Source of the DNA: Sphagnum compactum | Lineage: Eukaryota; Bryophyta; Sphagnopsida; Sphagnales | NCBI GenBank assembly: GCA_965153455.1 | Contig: OZ234494.1 | Location: 9,610,001-9,674,000 of the forward strand | Reading direction: 5' to 3' | DNA: 64,000 nucleotides | Shown: positions 10,780-22,485 of the stretch, piece after piece | How positions within the stretch are numbered: the stretch's first letter is position 1 | Layout: every line of letters starts with the position of its first letter | Translations under genes and position numbers: made by a program | The notes under the pieces: generated by a model | Told to the model about the DNA's origin: nothing | Database searches by the model: none | What the model saw: the letters and a program-made list of their open reading frames with translations, nothing else

Positions 10780-13464
10780 CACTAGTAGAAAATGGCCATT
10801 TTGCGACTGGTCCATGTGACTAATTTTTAATTGCAAGCGACATTTGCAACTAAAATTTTAATAGTCGCGTTGGACAAGTCGCATTGACACTAGTTGCAAA
10901 CGATAACGAATTTTGGATGAAAGAAAAGTCAACAAAATACGCTTTCATCCTATGACTAGTCATATACATATTGTTGTTTGCAACTAAGATGCGACTTTTT
11001 TGGTGAACAATGGGAACAAGTTATGTGTTGCCACGTATCCCAACTCTTAATAATTGAAAACATTTTATTATTATTTTGAAATAATCTAAGATGTTTAATT
11101 TTTATGTTTGGATGGTTTAGATTGTGACATGTGGTGCAATAAAAATTTGCCATGTGGCATATTAATTGATATTTTCCAAATTAAATTTAAATCAATATTT
11201 AGGTATGTAGGTTGCATTAAGTACCTACCTATAGACCTACGTACCCATTTAGGCTAAACACCTATTTAGATAGGACCTATTTACCTACCTAGGCCAAATA
11301 CCTACTTAGGTAGGTAAGTAGGTAGAAAAATAGGTAGGCAAGTTAGGGAAGTAGGTAGTTAGGTATAAATACATGAATATTTATATTTTACTTTGGGTCA
11401 AGTCATATTTAATGACTCATCCCATATGCCCATCTATTTTTATATGTAAATGTAAGACAAAATACCTTGTTTATATACTTTTCAAGATGGGAATGAAAGC
11501 CAAAACACATGGGATAAACTTTTTAGTTGCAAGTCGTTTACGACTAAAAATGTTCAGTTGCAAACGACTTGCAACTAAAAAGTTTATCCCATATGTTTTG
11601 GTTATCGTTCCCATCTTGAAAAGTATATAATTAAGTAAATAAGTGACACCTAATTAGTTAACTAATTAACTAATATAATTATTAATTATTTAACGAATGA
11701 AATATAGAAAAATAAATTAATAAACTTGCTAATTAATTAATTAACAACTAAACTAGAAACTAACTAATTATTTATAGTAATAATAATCAATATCTTCTTA
11801 TTATTGAATTTATTATATTATTATTAAATATTAAATAATTTATTAGTTAGATAACTATAATAATCTATCAACCAATTTAATTAACTAGTAATTGGCTAAT
11901 ATTGAAATATTTAACTAATTCTTACTAAGTAATAAATTATTATTTCGTAACCAAATAAATTAATATAATAACTGAAATATTCAGTATTTAATTATTAATA
12001 ACTATTAATTATAAATATTGACTATTAGGTTTTTTATATCTAATAATATAATTAAAACTTAGCCTAGGCTAACTATTTTATTATAATTACTCCCATTATT
12101 ATTTTCATTTATATAGTTAATCGTAAATATATAAGTAAATATTTAATAGTAAAAATATCATTAATTCAATTATTATTGTAGCTAGTTGGTAGCCAAGGTT
12201 AACTATTTTATTATTATTATTCATATTATTAATTCACTCATTAATTGATTTATGAAATATTAAAATAAATATTATATATTTTAAATAATTATATTTTTCC
12301 TTCGAAAATAATTTTTGCATTTGTATAATAATTAATTAGATTTCCACTCTAACTAATACAGTAATTATTATAAAAGATAAAATAATAGAACTGAAAATTA
12401 GAAATATACATTAGTAAATGATTATAATCATTGACTTATTAATAATTAATAAATATCAACTATAAATTTTAAATACAAAAAATTAAAACTATATATTAAT
12501 ATTTCTTAATAATTATTTTATTAATCTAATAAATATTTCATAATTGATTACTTATAATAGTAAGAACAATAATGTAATTTGTCACTAGCCTAGGTTAGCT
12601 ATTTTCTTCTTATTATTATTATTATATGTTACTTGTTAGACTATTATGATTTACTATAATTAAGTTTTCATTTTTTTAAGAAATAAAAATTAATTCGTAA
12701 TAAGTACATTAGTCATTTGAAAAGAATTTAATAATAATTTAATAATATATTAAATTTTTTATAATTACTTCAATAATTATAGAATTATTTTTCTTATCAT
12801 TCTAATATCATCATCATTATGATCATTATGTAACAAGATATTACTGTTTTTAAATTTTAATTAAAGATAATATTTAAATTTAGTTTTTATTACATGTAAT
12901 TAATATAATTATATAATATAATAATAATACAAATAATAATAAATGTCATTTTTAATCATTTTAAGAAATATAATAAAATGGTTTGGATAAACTTATAATA
13001 TGGGCACAATATATTTAATAAATATCTTATGTATAATTTTGATATACTCAAAATATATACCATTTAATGTAACCATAATATCAAGGCCATTTATGATAAT
13101 AATAATATTTGAATACACATCTAATATGGTTGTTCATATACATTCAAATTATACATTCATAAATCCTAATACACCAAACTATATTTTTTAAAATTCACAA
13201 AATATACCTTTATATACTTATAGGGTTACAACTAAGTTGGTCACATTTACAACTAATGGGACATAAATTGTTCTTCTTGGATGAAAACTTAACTAAATGT
13301 TGTTCACATGGAAGGATGAACACCAAACTAGTTGCACTGTAGTTGCAAATATGACCAACACAAGAAATAGTTGCAAAAATGTCCAAATGTAGTTGTAAAT
13401 AACTGATAGTCGCATGTAGTCGCAAAGAGATTGGTTACATTTTAGCCAATTTCTACTAGTGAGA
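10777..13464. mobile_element. CACTA (EnSpm/CMC) non-autonomous transposon, 2,682 bp, with AGA target duplication
   Basis: The element itself is 10780-13461. It starts CACTAGTAGAAA and ends with the exact reverse complement TTTCTACTAGTG, and is flanked by AGA on both sides (10777-10779 and 13462-13464), the 3-bp duplication typical of CACTA elements. Subterminal regions carry many GTCGC/GCGAC and TTGCAACTA motifs in both orientations, as expected for transposase-binding repeats. The interior is extremely AT-rich, holds a long snap-back at 11476-11628 and a TAGG/CCTA-rich tract, and has no transposase frame, so it depends on a helper elsewhere. It sits inside the helicase pseudogene. Removing it with one AGA copy rejoins the helicase frame exactly. 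Confidence 0.95.
11476..11628. repeat. Long snap-back hairpin inside the CACTA element
   Basis: The left arm starts ATACTTTTCAAGATGGGAA and includes GGGATAAACTTTTTAGTTGC. The right arm, ending TTCCCATCTTGAAAAGTATA, is its near-perfect reverse complement. The arms are about 70 bp, with a few mismatches and a short loop that itself carries the TCGTTTACGACT / AACGACTTGC subterminal-type motif. A transcript through it would fold into a long double-stranded RNA. Confidence 0.85.
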
Positions 13465-14194
13465 TTGCAGCTTAAGAGGATTAATCCGAACCATCTATCC
13501 GGATCACCGGTGCCACTCTGAAGATGCCATGTATCTTATGCAACGCAGTGTTCTAGCCCCCAAAAATACTGACGTTGATGAAATCAACAATGCAATTTTA
13601 GAATCGCTATCTGAAGAATCGCACACGTACCTGAGCGTAAATTCTTTGACTCCAACAAAAGAAGATGCAAGTGTTGCTGCAGGAGTTTCAATGGATTCAT
13701 TGTATCCGGTGGAATTTTTAAACACTTTGCAATTTAGCGGTATCGCAAATCATGAGCTGGAACTCAAAGTGGGTGTGCCAATCCTTTTGTTGCGTAATCT
13801 CAATCAATCAATATGATTGTGCAATGGTACGAGGTTGATTGTCAAAAGATTAGGTCAGCGTGTCATTGAAGCGGAAATCATTACAGGAAACAATGTCGAC
13901 AAACGTGTGTTCATACCTCGCATCATCATGTCCCCCTCTGGGACTGATTGGCCATTTGTTTTGCGTCGCCGTCAATTTCCAGTTCGAGTGGCGTTTGCGA
14001 TCACAATCAACAAGAGTCAAGGTTAGACATTCAACAACATTGGGGTATGTTTGCCGTCTCCGGTCTATTCCCATGGTCAGCTGTATGTTGCTATTTCACA
14101 GGTCACAAGTAGTGCAAACATCAAGATTTTCAACTGCCAGGGTCCCGATAGATACATGCGAAATGTCGTATATAAAGAGGTTTTGGAACTATAG
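13465..14194 (+). pseudogene. Helitron-type PIF1 helicase, C-terminal half (broken)
   Basis: The frame continues from the first half after the CACTA element (codon GA|T, then TGC AGC TTA). It encodes RSVLAPKNTDVDEINNAILE, the ELELKVGVPILLLRNLN block, LCNGTRLIVKRLG, FPVRVAFAITINKSQG and GQLYVAISQVTSSANIKIF, the last being the C-terminal helicase motifs V/VI region. In-frame stops are TGA at 13814 and TAG at 14024. The natural end is TAG at 14192-14194. There is no frameshift across the whole 1.38 kb of joined sequence, so the copy decayed by point mutations only. I found no convincing Helitron 3' terminus just downstream. Confidence 0.9.
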
Positions 14195-14768
14195 TTTGTA
14201 GTTGTAATTTTGTAATATGTACCGTCAAATGCACACAAACCTGTGCATTAGGCATGGGGTTCAGACTAATTTATATATATATGTGTGCAAACGACCCAGC
14301 CTTGCGGTTTGATGTCTAAGAAACACATTGCACTAGAGCAGCAAAAAGGCCAGGATTGTGTTCTGCAATTGCACCATGGTTTTTGTACAATTGTTTTCTT
14401 CCCCTTACAATTTGTACACCCTATTTAGGTTTTTATCACAATTGACGATGTCTGTTGTACCAGTTGGTAAAAGCTAAAAACCTTTTTTTTTGGTCTTTTT
14501 TTTTGGGGCGAAATTTTTGTGAAAAAAAATGGCAGTGTGAATCCTACAAAGTCACCATATTTTGATGAAAAAGGAAACAAGAATTTTGGTATGTAGAAAA
14601 TAACTTCATTGCCAACCGATACCACAGAACCTAATTTTTTTCTAGTTGATCAACAATTTGTTTGTTCTGATTTATCATGTGACGAGTATCCTCATATCAC
14701 AATTTGCATGTAACGCAATCAGAATTTTAAACCTTGTTTTTCACACAATCTAACAACACTAAGGTCTC

Positions 14769-14826
14769 GGAAGATTATGTCATTTTCTTGACCACATTTA
14801 CATGACATAATCTTCCAATGATGAAG
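14769..14826. repeat. Perfect 15-bp inverted repeat
   Basis: GGAAGATTATGTCAT (14769-14783) and ATGACATAATCTTCC (14812-14826) are exact reverse complements separated by 28 bp. It may be a MITE-like remnant or a cruciform. Confidence 0.85.
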
Positions 14827-14915
14827 TGACCAAAATCTCTCTTGAACATGAATGTTTAAAAGAATTGTTGAATCTGCCACTCTAGACCTTAATGTCAGGA
14901 AATGGTCTCACCCTT

Positions 14916-14989
14916 GCCCATATTATGTTGGGTGGGTCACCAACCCCAGCCTAATGGGCTCACCTAGTGCATCACCCAACATAATGGGC
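14916..14989. repeat. Inverted repeat of about 17-19 bp
   Basis: GCCCATATTATGTTGGGTG and CACCCAACATAATGGGC are complementary apart from a 2-base indel, separated by about 38 bp. It lies only 90 bp from the previous inverted repeat. Confidence 0.8.
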
Positions 14990-17900
14990 AGGGGCTTGAA
15001 TAGTCCTTAGTATATGATCTAAACATTTTCCATAGTTACATAGTCTAAACATTCGAGGAAAATGTGTAGGTAAAATGGGCTTTTTGTAAGATGCATTTTC
15101 ATAAGTGTGAACTTTCCCCTTTAACATTAATAATATATTGGGCATATTTATAAAATTTCCCGGTCAATTATTAATAGTTAATCATGTAGCAAAATCATGA
15201 AGAAAGAAAATCTAACCAGGGCTTTGCTATGTTGCGCATTACCAGTCACAATGTTGTCATAATTGTAGGTAAATTTCATTTGAGATTGCTAAAAAATTTA
15301 TTTTGAAATTATGTAATATAATGATTAATTGATAGTGAATAAACTTTGATTTTAACTTATGCAAATTTTCAAAGTCCTTTTTGCTATGCCTAAACATTAA
15401 CCCTCAAACAATCGCCCATATATTCTATTAATTGCACATAAGCAAAAATTAGCACTTGTTCAACCAAGACATTAATGAATAATTTAATAAGTTAAATTAT
15501 CAATTAAAAAAATTATGACTGAAACTAAATCTGATCTAGATATTTCCATTAAAGTTCATGGCATGCATTTCAAAAGAAACTAACTCATTGTCATCAATTT
15601 CACAACATTCAAAGGAAAAAAATGAAATGAGATTTAATTTTGTTTTACTAGAATTTCATGTCATACACTTCGTATCTTGAATTTGAGATTTTTGGTAAAT
15701 ATGTTCTAGAAAATTCATTTGTATTATTTAAAAGCTTTACACAAAACAAATTTTCTTGCAAGAAAATTCAAATATTCAAAATTGTACCCTTATTTTTTTA
15801 AGACCAACAAAATAATATTTGGGCAAATGATGGAAATGAATTTGAAGGACAAAAGGAGATGACACCAGTGGAGGTAATTATGCTAGCATCTAGCAAATTT
15901 ACCACCTCAATTAAATGTAAATATCCCAATTTAAAACAAATCTTGTTTTGAATCTAGCAAAATATCATCCCCCCATCAATCACTCCCTCTATGAAATTGT
16001 AACACATCAGGGTTACCAACTAAAGCTTTTGGTCTTTTCATGCTCCCATTTTTGCCTTTTACTACCATTGTGGTTCACATTGTCCCATTACCTTCAATGG
16101 TAATCAAATTAATACCTGAATCATGGGAGACCTTTGCATCCCCCAACCTTGGACAACTAGAAATATCGAATAGTTGAGTCTAATGAACTAATTTTCATTA
16201 CTATGAAGGTAACAATATAGGGTATTCCAAGCAATATGAGAATCTTCAAATCCTTGATCGACCTTTTTGGCTTGGTGGTAGTTTGATTCAATATTTCCCA
16301 CAAGTTGTAAAATGCTAGTTTTGGCTAGGATAATCCAAGTTTGCAATGTAACTCCTCTATAATGATGTTAAAATTGTCCAGGTATTGTATGTGGTGGACA
16401 TCAATTGTGGGGACCATCGACGTTTTTTTTTTTCCCGGTTTGTGATAGGCATCTTTGATTGGTCCATGACCAAAAAACATTTATTCAAGCTTTGGATGGT
16501 CCCAAAATAGACATATTGTAATCTCCTCCTTTGGGCTGCTTATATTGATTTAAAAAATAAGCACCCCTTGGCTCAGCCTCAGATGGGCATTTACTTTCGA
16601 AACCCCCCACTCCTCCAACATTGCTTTACACTAAATATCATGGACAACCTTCAAGGTGGTAAGTTTTTGTATATTCTGCCCAAAGAGTTCACACGGGCAA
16701 GCTGTTTAATTACACATGAGGTGCCCAGAATTTTTAAATTTTTTCCAAGAACTATGGCTTTGTAAATTGGGGGGCTTCCTTGGCTTGACAACTATCACCC
16801 GCACTGGTACTTGTCACCTTCTTGAGTAAGCCCATAAGTTGCCAAATTAAACCCAAGAAATGTTACATTTGTACTCAGAAAATGGGTGGGTTGATGTAAT
16901 CAAATCATGGTAGATGTTTTAACTATGCTTGGCTATGTCATATGTTTCAAATAAAAAGGTGTTGTATATAGTGGTTAAAGATCATCTCTTTGAATGTAAA
17001 GCCTTGGGTTTAAATCATTTCCCTAATATCTGTCTTTTCTTTAGGACTAACTAGTGTGCCCTATGTCAAGAGTGAACTTGCTACCCAAACAATTTCTCCT
17101 TTCACGTTAAATTCACTAGAATTTCTTGTGACAAAAACTACTTCAAAATTCAATATCTTCCACAACTTCCGTCTAAAGATTATGAAATCACTTCGACAAA
17201 ATCTGACCAATTGAGGGCTTTTCAACAATATCAAGAATATCTTTGGAATTCCTTAATAAAAATCAGTTTTAATTTTGTTGAATTTTCATTGAAAAAATTA
17301 CTCAATATTCAATATCTCTTCCAATGTAGGTCTAAATACTACCAAACCATCTTAATGCACCCCTACTCATGAAGGGCTTTCCAATAGTACCAAGAGCATG
17401 ACACAAATGGTGGAGGGGGGTGTGTTTTGGGAGATCTCAAACGTGACAAACGAAACAAACTATCTTCTTTTTATACAGGGGTGAAAACACATTATAATAT
17501 TTAATTAAGACACTTAAGACTCGTTTGTGAAAGTTCATTTCCAATGTATTTGAAATTTTATTTAAAATATAAAAATGTAAACATTTTGAAATTAAACATT
17601 TTCTTTTTCATTTCCAATTTCAAATCATTTGAAACCAAGATGCTATAAGACATTTTTAATTTACTTATGATTTCATTTCATTTCATTAACCAAGATGCTA
17701 TAAGGCATTTAAAAATCATTTGAAATCATGATGCTATTGGAACTTGTTTTAAGGAATTCAACAAACGAATGCCATGCACAATCAAGTAGGACAAAAAATT
17801 TAGTCAATAGACACTCTATGGGTTTGAGCAAATTATCATTATAAAATTTCATGCCTCTGAAAAAACGTGGAAACACCATTTGCTTTCAATCATTGTCTTT

Positions 17901-19103
17901 TTTATAGACAATGCGTAAGTTAGAACTTATTTCAAATGAATTTTGCAAACAAGTGTGTAGATCAAGGTGGGAATCAAAATTCATACCTTGAGGCTTTCAA
18001 GATAGACAATGGATTCAACCAAATCATATTATGACCGAATTGTCAGCAAATCCCAAAAAAGTGAAGATATCTCTTGCACTAAGCATCATGTGGGGGGAGC
18101 TTTTAGTAGTTGTCTTTTCCTAGACAACATAGACAATGACTTGGAAATTTGAACTTACTTAAGAAAAAAATAGCAGATTAACATGCACATCAAGGTAGGA
18201 ATGATATGTGTATGTTGACAATATCAAAAGAGATGGTTGATTCAAACCGATTATCATGGTCATGAAGATGTTAGTGAATACTACAAGTGAAAGCATCTTT
18301 TATAACTAAGATGATGAGGTGTAAATGAGTGTTCTGTGGTTCTTTTCTAAAAAAGAGAACCTTTGGTTTCAATTTGGTTTTAAAAAAATAAATAAATTGG
18401 AGCTTCTTCAGGTGTGAGTTTGAACTTGGTTTTTCCCATTTAAAACCTTGCAGTTTTGATTTTCACACAATTTTTTCAAATTCAAGAACCTCTGGGTCTA
18501 ATTCAAAAACAAGTTTGGTTCCATATAGATGTTACACATTTCTCTATGCTAGATATTGCACAGATAGAAAAGTTTTATATCAAACAAAAATCAGGGTTTA
18601 TGTAGATATAGAGTTGAACAACAAATTGAAAATTAATATTCAATTTTAAAGTTCAGTCTACTTGTCAAATTTTCCAAAAAAAAAAAAACTTGTCTACTTA
18701 AAGAATCTGTCCCTCTTTATAAGAGCTTTTCATACTTTTGAATTTGAGTCCAGATCTAACAAAAGACTATTTTCAATGTCCAGTTCTTGTGCCGGTCCCC
18801 ACAAAATGACATGAGCTCAACTCCAGGTCACAAAAACTTGACCCTCAACCCCCCATTCTAACACTGAAATCTGAATACCATCACAACACTGGTCTGAACT
18901 TGGAGGACATATTTCCTTTTGAGGCAACGACTTCTGAAGTTGGAACTTATTTTGAAGAAATTCAAGAAACAAGCGTGCATGTCAAGGTAGAACAGGCCTA
19001 CCTTCTTTCATCCTGCCACAGTGAACCAGCACTCACCAGTGCCCCATGAAGGATGAATGGTAAAGGGATCAGGAAACAGTTTTCTGTTGGGTTCCAGTTC
19101 CCT

Positions 19104-19189
19104 AGCTAACCATCGTGGTTAGCTCAATTGCTTTTTTCTTTTCTACCTACCTACTAACAACCCACAAGCAGGTTGTTAGTAGGTAGGTA
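19104..19189. repeat. Two adjacent perfect hairpins
   Basis: The first is AGCTAACCA / TGGTTAGCT around TCG (19104-19124). The second has 19-bp exact arms, TACCTACCTACTAACAACC (19144-19162) and its reverse complement (19171-19189), around an 8-base loop. The TACC/GGTA steps resemble the CCTA/TAGG-rich tract inside the CACTA element. Confidence 0.9.
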
Positions 19190-20359
19190 ATAAAAAGGGC
19201 CCCTCACCTGTGTATAAACCATCTACTTACCTAGTAGTTACCTGTTTTCCTACCTATCTGCTTATATATGAGAACTATTTCCTACAGAATTGGTTACCAA
19301 GGTGAAACCAAATATTTACTCAGTTGAGGTTCATCCACAATTGATTATTAACAGGCGAGGATGCTTGCATCCTTTGTACTAAGGAAAATGGAGAATTTAT
19401 AGGACGTCAGGTTAGCTCAAACTAGATGTCATTTTCTCTCCATGTCAAAAATCGATTGTCGATAATAGGTCGGTCGTATCTTTTTATGTCAAAAATTGAT
19501 CGTTTGCAATAGGTTGATCGTGGGTGATGGGAGGTGTGTCTTAAAAGGGTGGAAGTCAGGAAATAACTAAGCTTCCAGTGATCACTTGTCTTAATATGAA
19601 AGAAGGTTGCATCCATTGCAATGTGATTGAAATTTTTTGACAATTAAAATCAGTGTTGACTCTTCCTAATGTGTCACATTGTTTTCGGGAACTCTTGTTT
19701 TGGGAGTGAGGGAGTGTAGGGTTCTTGGAAAGGTAGAACTGAGGAGTTTTAGCAATCAGAATTATCATCAGAATATTTTATCACAAAGAGGGATTCTATT
19801 CATTGGAACATGGCCCCCATGTACCTTTTGATTCCTGAGTAAAAGGACTTTCTTCTCTCTTCTCTTAGAGCTAGGCTAAAGAAGAACTCTTTTCTTTTTA
19901 GAAAACTTAAATAAGAGTTAAATTGCTCTTGCCACAATCACAAAAATATATGATTTGAAATAGGCACTATGTCCCCACAAGTCTGCCCCTGCCAATAACC
20001 TAGGCCAAAAATGATAAAAAACCACATGTCAAGACTATCGGCATAGAAATTCTTGCCACCCAATGAGGCAAGTCAGCATACAGTGTACACCCAACCAACC
20101 CTAGTTTTTCTTTCCTTTTGGGGATCGAGGGTGGGGGTGTCTTGCATTTTTTGGGGAATTTTTTTTGTTATTCCCAATGTGTTCCCCCAACGTGTGCCCA
20201 ATAGCAACTCACATTGTTGCATAAGTTCTACTCTTGTAATCAGCCCAAAGCGGGAGACTACAATACCAGGATATATCTTGCAACAGCGGCGCTTTTCTTC
20301 ATTGAACGCATCAGTCGCTCCTTCTACACAAGCTTGGTGGGAGAAAGAGCTTTGCACCG

Positions 20360-20877
20360 ATGGATTTGCACACGGCCCTCGAACTCATTGGCAATATTAT
20401 TCAGGTTTTGGGTTTGCTGCTCAAACTCTACGACCAGGTCCGCCGCGAACTAGGTCATCCTCCCGCCGGCACTCAATTTCTCTACATGCACAGGAGAATT
20501 ATGTGCACTTTCTGTAGTGCAACTCAGTCTTTTCAACACATGATCCGATTGCTTATATCCTAGTTTTTCTTTCTGTCCATGTTCCTTTTTTCTTTAAAGT
20601 GTTTTTGCTCTGTCCTTTTTTTTTGTTGTTGTTTCCTTCTCTTCTTGTTCACTTTGCGTTGATAGTACGGCACAACCAAGAATTCTGAGGAGAAATCCTT
20701 CCGTCTGGTGGAGGATTACTGCAACAAGAGCGTCTATTTCGATCATAGATTCTTACTCGTTTCCATTTTTTGGTTGTTATTTGAATAGATCCGTATGGAT
20801 TCAAAATTATTTGTTCTTATTTGCAGCTGTATAAAGCGGGAGCAGAGCAATCTGCTTCTGCGACAATCAAACTGAAA
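20360..20877 (+). pseudogene. Small unrecognised gene, right-arm copy (broken)
   Basis: An ATG at 20360 opens a 67-residue frame: a hydrophobic start (ALELIGNIIQVLGLLLKLYD), then PPAGTQFLYMHRRIMCTFCS and a stop at 20561-20563. A second segment, EEKSFRLVEDYC, lies near 20690-20730, after sequence that looks like an intron (T-rich, ending GTTGATAG). A third begins after TTATTTGCAG at about 20826 with LYK. Relative to the left copy, segment two has a 2-bp deletion and segment three a 1-bp insertion, so both are frameshifted here but open on the left. At least the first segment is conserved at protein level despite many DNA changes. No family recognised. Confidence 0.4.
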
Positions 20878-21389
20878 AGTTGGCTTTGGGTGATCATTCC
20901 ATAGGAAATATGGAGGAGGAGGAGGGCCGGGTCACGTGAGACTGGAGGGGGCGGGAGCGGGGCACACCAAACTGACTGCGGAGCATTCTGCAGCAATTTC
21001 CATGTCCAGAAACTGACGGACAGAAGTGCTGCTTGTTTCTTTTGATCTCTGCTGTGATTGAGATTTTGCAACAGTTGATGGGACTTTCTAGAATCCGGAT
21101 GTTGCACTACCTAGTTATTTTTTTAAGAGTAAAGTTTGGTGGGTGCCCTCTCCTTTCGCCCAAAACAAAAAAAGTGTTGCACTTGCTGGCAGGGCTGGTT
21201 GTGTTCGAAATACTTCGTGTCTGAGATGTCTTGTGGCTTTCATGTTGCTCTTCGTAGGTCCCCTGATGGTCGATCACCTTTTGCTAACATGTTTCCTGCT
21301 TGCTTTGCTTGCAAGAGCTTTCCTCGCTCTTTCCTTAGAGCATGCCCACCCAAGCACTGGAAGAGCATGTTTTCGATGTAGCATACTAA

Positions 21390-22485
21390 ACACTTGTTGG
21401 TTTGGTTCAAAAAAACGGTTTGGCTTTACGAGCATCATCAAGCCACGATAGTCAAAGATGAGGGAGTTGATTAGCATCAACATGAAAAGATCTTGAATTC
21501 CGCAGATTCTGAAGCGGAAGGGAACTAAATTTGGGAAAAGCAAACTTGATCTGTGTCCAGAAGAGTACACGTACATTGCTAAGTAATTGGAGTAATCTTC
21601 AAAGGAATTGCAGTACCCTGATCTGTTCTAAGTTCACGGCCGAACAAGAGGGTTTTTGTTTCTCTTACATTTGTTAAGTACAAAATTTCCATCCCTCTTC
21701 CATTTAGCAGAAATAGTTTGGACATTCCTTCAGGGTGCCGAGGCAACGTCATATAAGTTCTGAGTGCCTTTCTTTGTTTTCTATCAGTACGCCAGTGAAC
21801 ATGTGACCCAAAAGGAGTTCTGGACAGTTTGATTTTTGAAGAGGTGATCAGTGACGGTTTTTAAGGTTGAAGGAAGTGGACATCAACTTGTTGTGTGTTG
21901 GTTGGTAAACTTGGAAGATCCTTCTGTTGTTGTTGATTGCAAGTGAAGGAGGCTGGCATTTGGTGGCAATGGGGGATTTTTCAGCTTGTAGACAGCTTCT
22001 ATCATCTATGGTGGCGTACTGAAGTATACAGATCTGTGTTTTTGGACTGTTTTGTTGTGTGTCGTTTATACTGTCTGGTGCCGCAGATTTCAAGATCATA
22101 ATGTTTGAGCTTATCTGGTTCTGCAACTACGGGTTCTACTTTTATCTTGTTGTGTTATGTGGGGCTGGAATTGCTGGATTTTCTGGAGTCGATGGGCATG
22201 GAGTAGGGGATGCTGAAGGAGGATTTAAGCGGTGCAAGCACGTGCGGCTGCAGCATTGCAGGAGAGTTATTAGAGCTTCTGGTTCTCTCTTTCTATGTAG
22301 GTTTGATGGCTTGAGAATTGTAGGAGTGTATGGGTGTCTAGGTTGATGAGCAAGAATTAGATCATCTGCTGCGCTGTTTTCGCAAGACAACCTATGTACC
22401 TGAAGGAAAATTGAAGTATGGTGATGCTCAGGAGAGAATAAACACCTGCACGTCAGCCAGAGAAAGGACAAACTATAACCGCGAA
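21390..22485. other. Extra 1.1-kb segment in the right arm
   Basis: The arm-to-arm match stops after GCTTGCAAGAGCTTTCCTCG and resumes near GCGAGCAAGCAGGGCCCCAT. The DNA between has no counterpart in the left arm. It is less AT-rich than its surroundings and looks like gene-derived or leader DNA (for example a TTGTTGTTGATTGC run and a stretch with mixed codons at 22060-22350). No frame is long or family-like. It could be an insertion here or a loss on the left. Confidence 0.45.

Larger units (their letters stand above)
14195..20052. other. Non-coding stretch with several hairpins
   Basis: No supported gene. It holds inverted repeats at 14769-14826, 14916-14989, 19104-19124 and 19144-19189. 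A degenerate local repeat lies around 17630-17745, where CAAGATGCTATAAG recurs. The remainder is AT-rich and featureless to my reading. Confidence 0.6.

Noticed and set aside
14230-14340. Helitron 3' end after the helicase (GCACA/TGTGC hairpin followed by CTAA, or GCACTAG)
   Set aside because: The hairpin has only five base pairs and its distance to CTAA is too long; no clear terminus.
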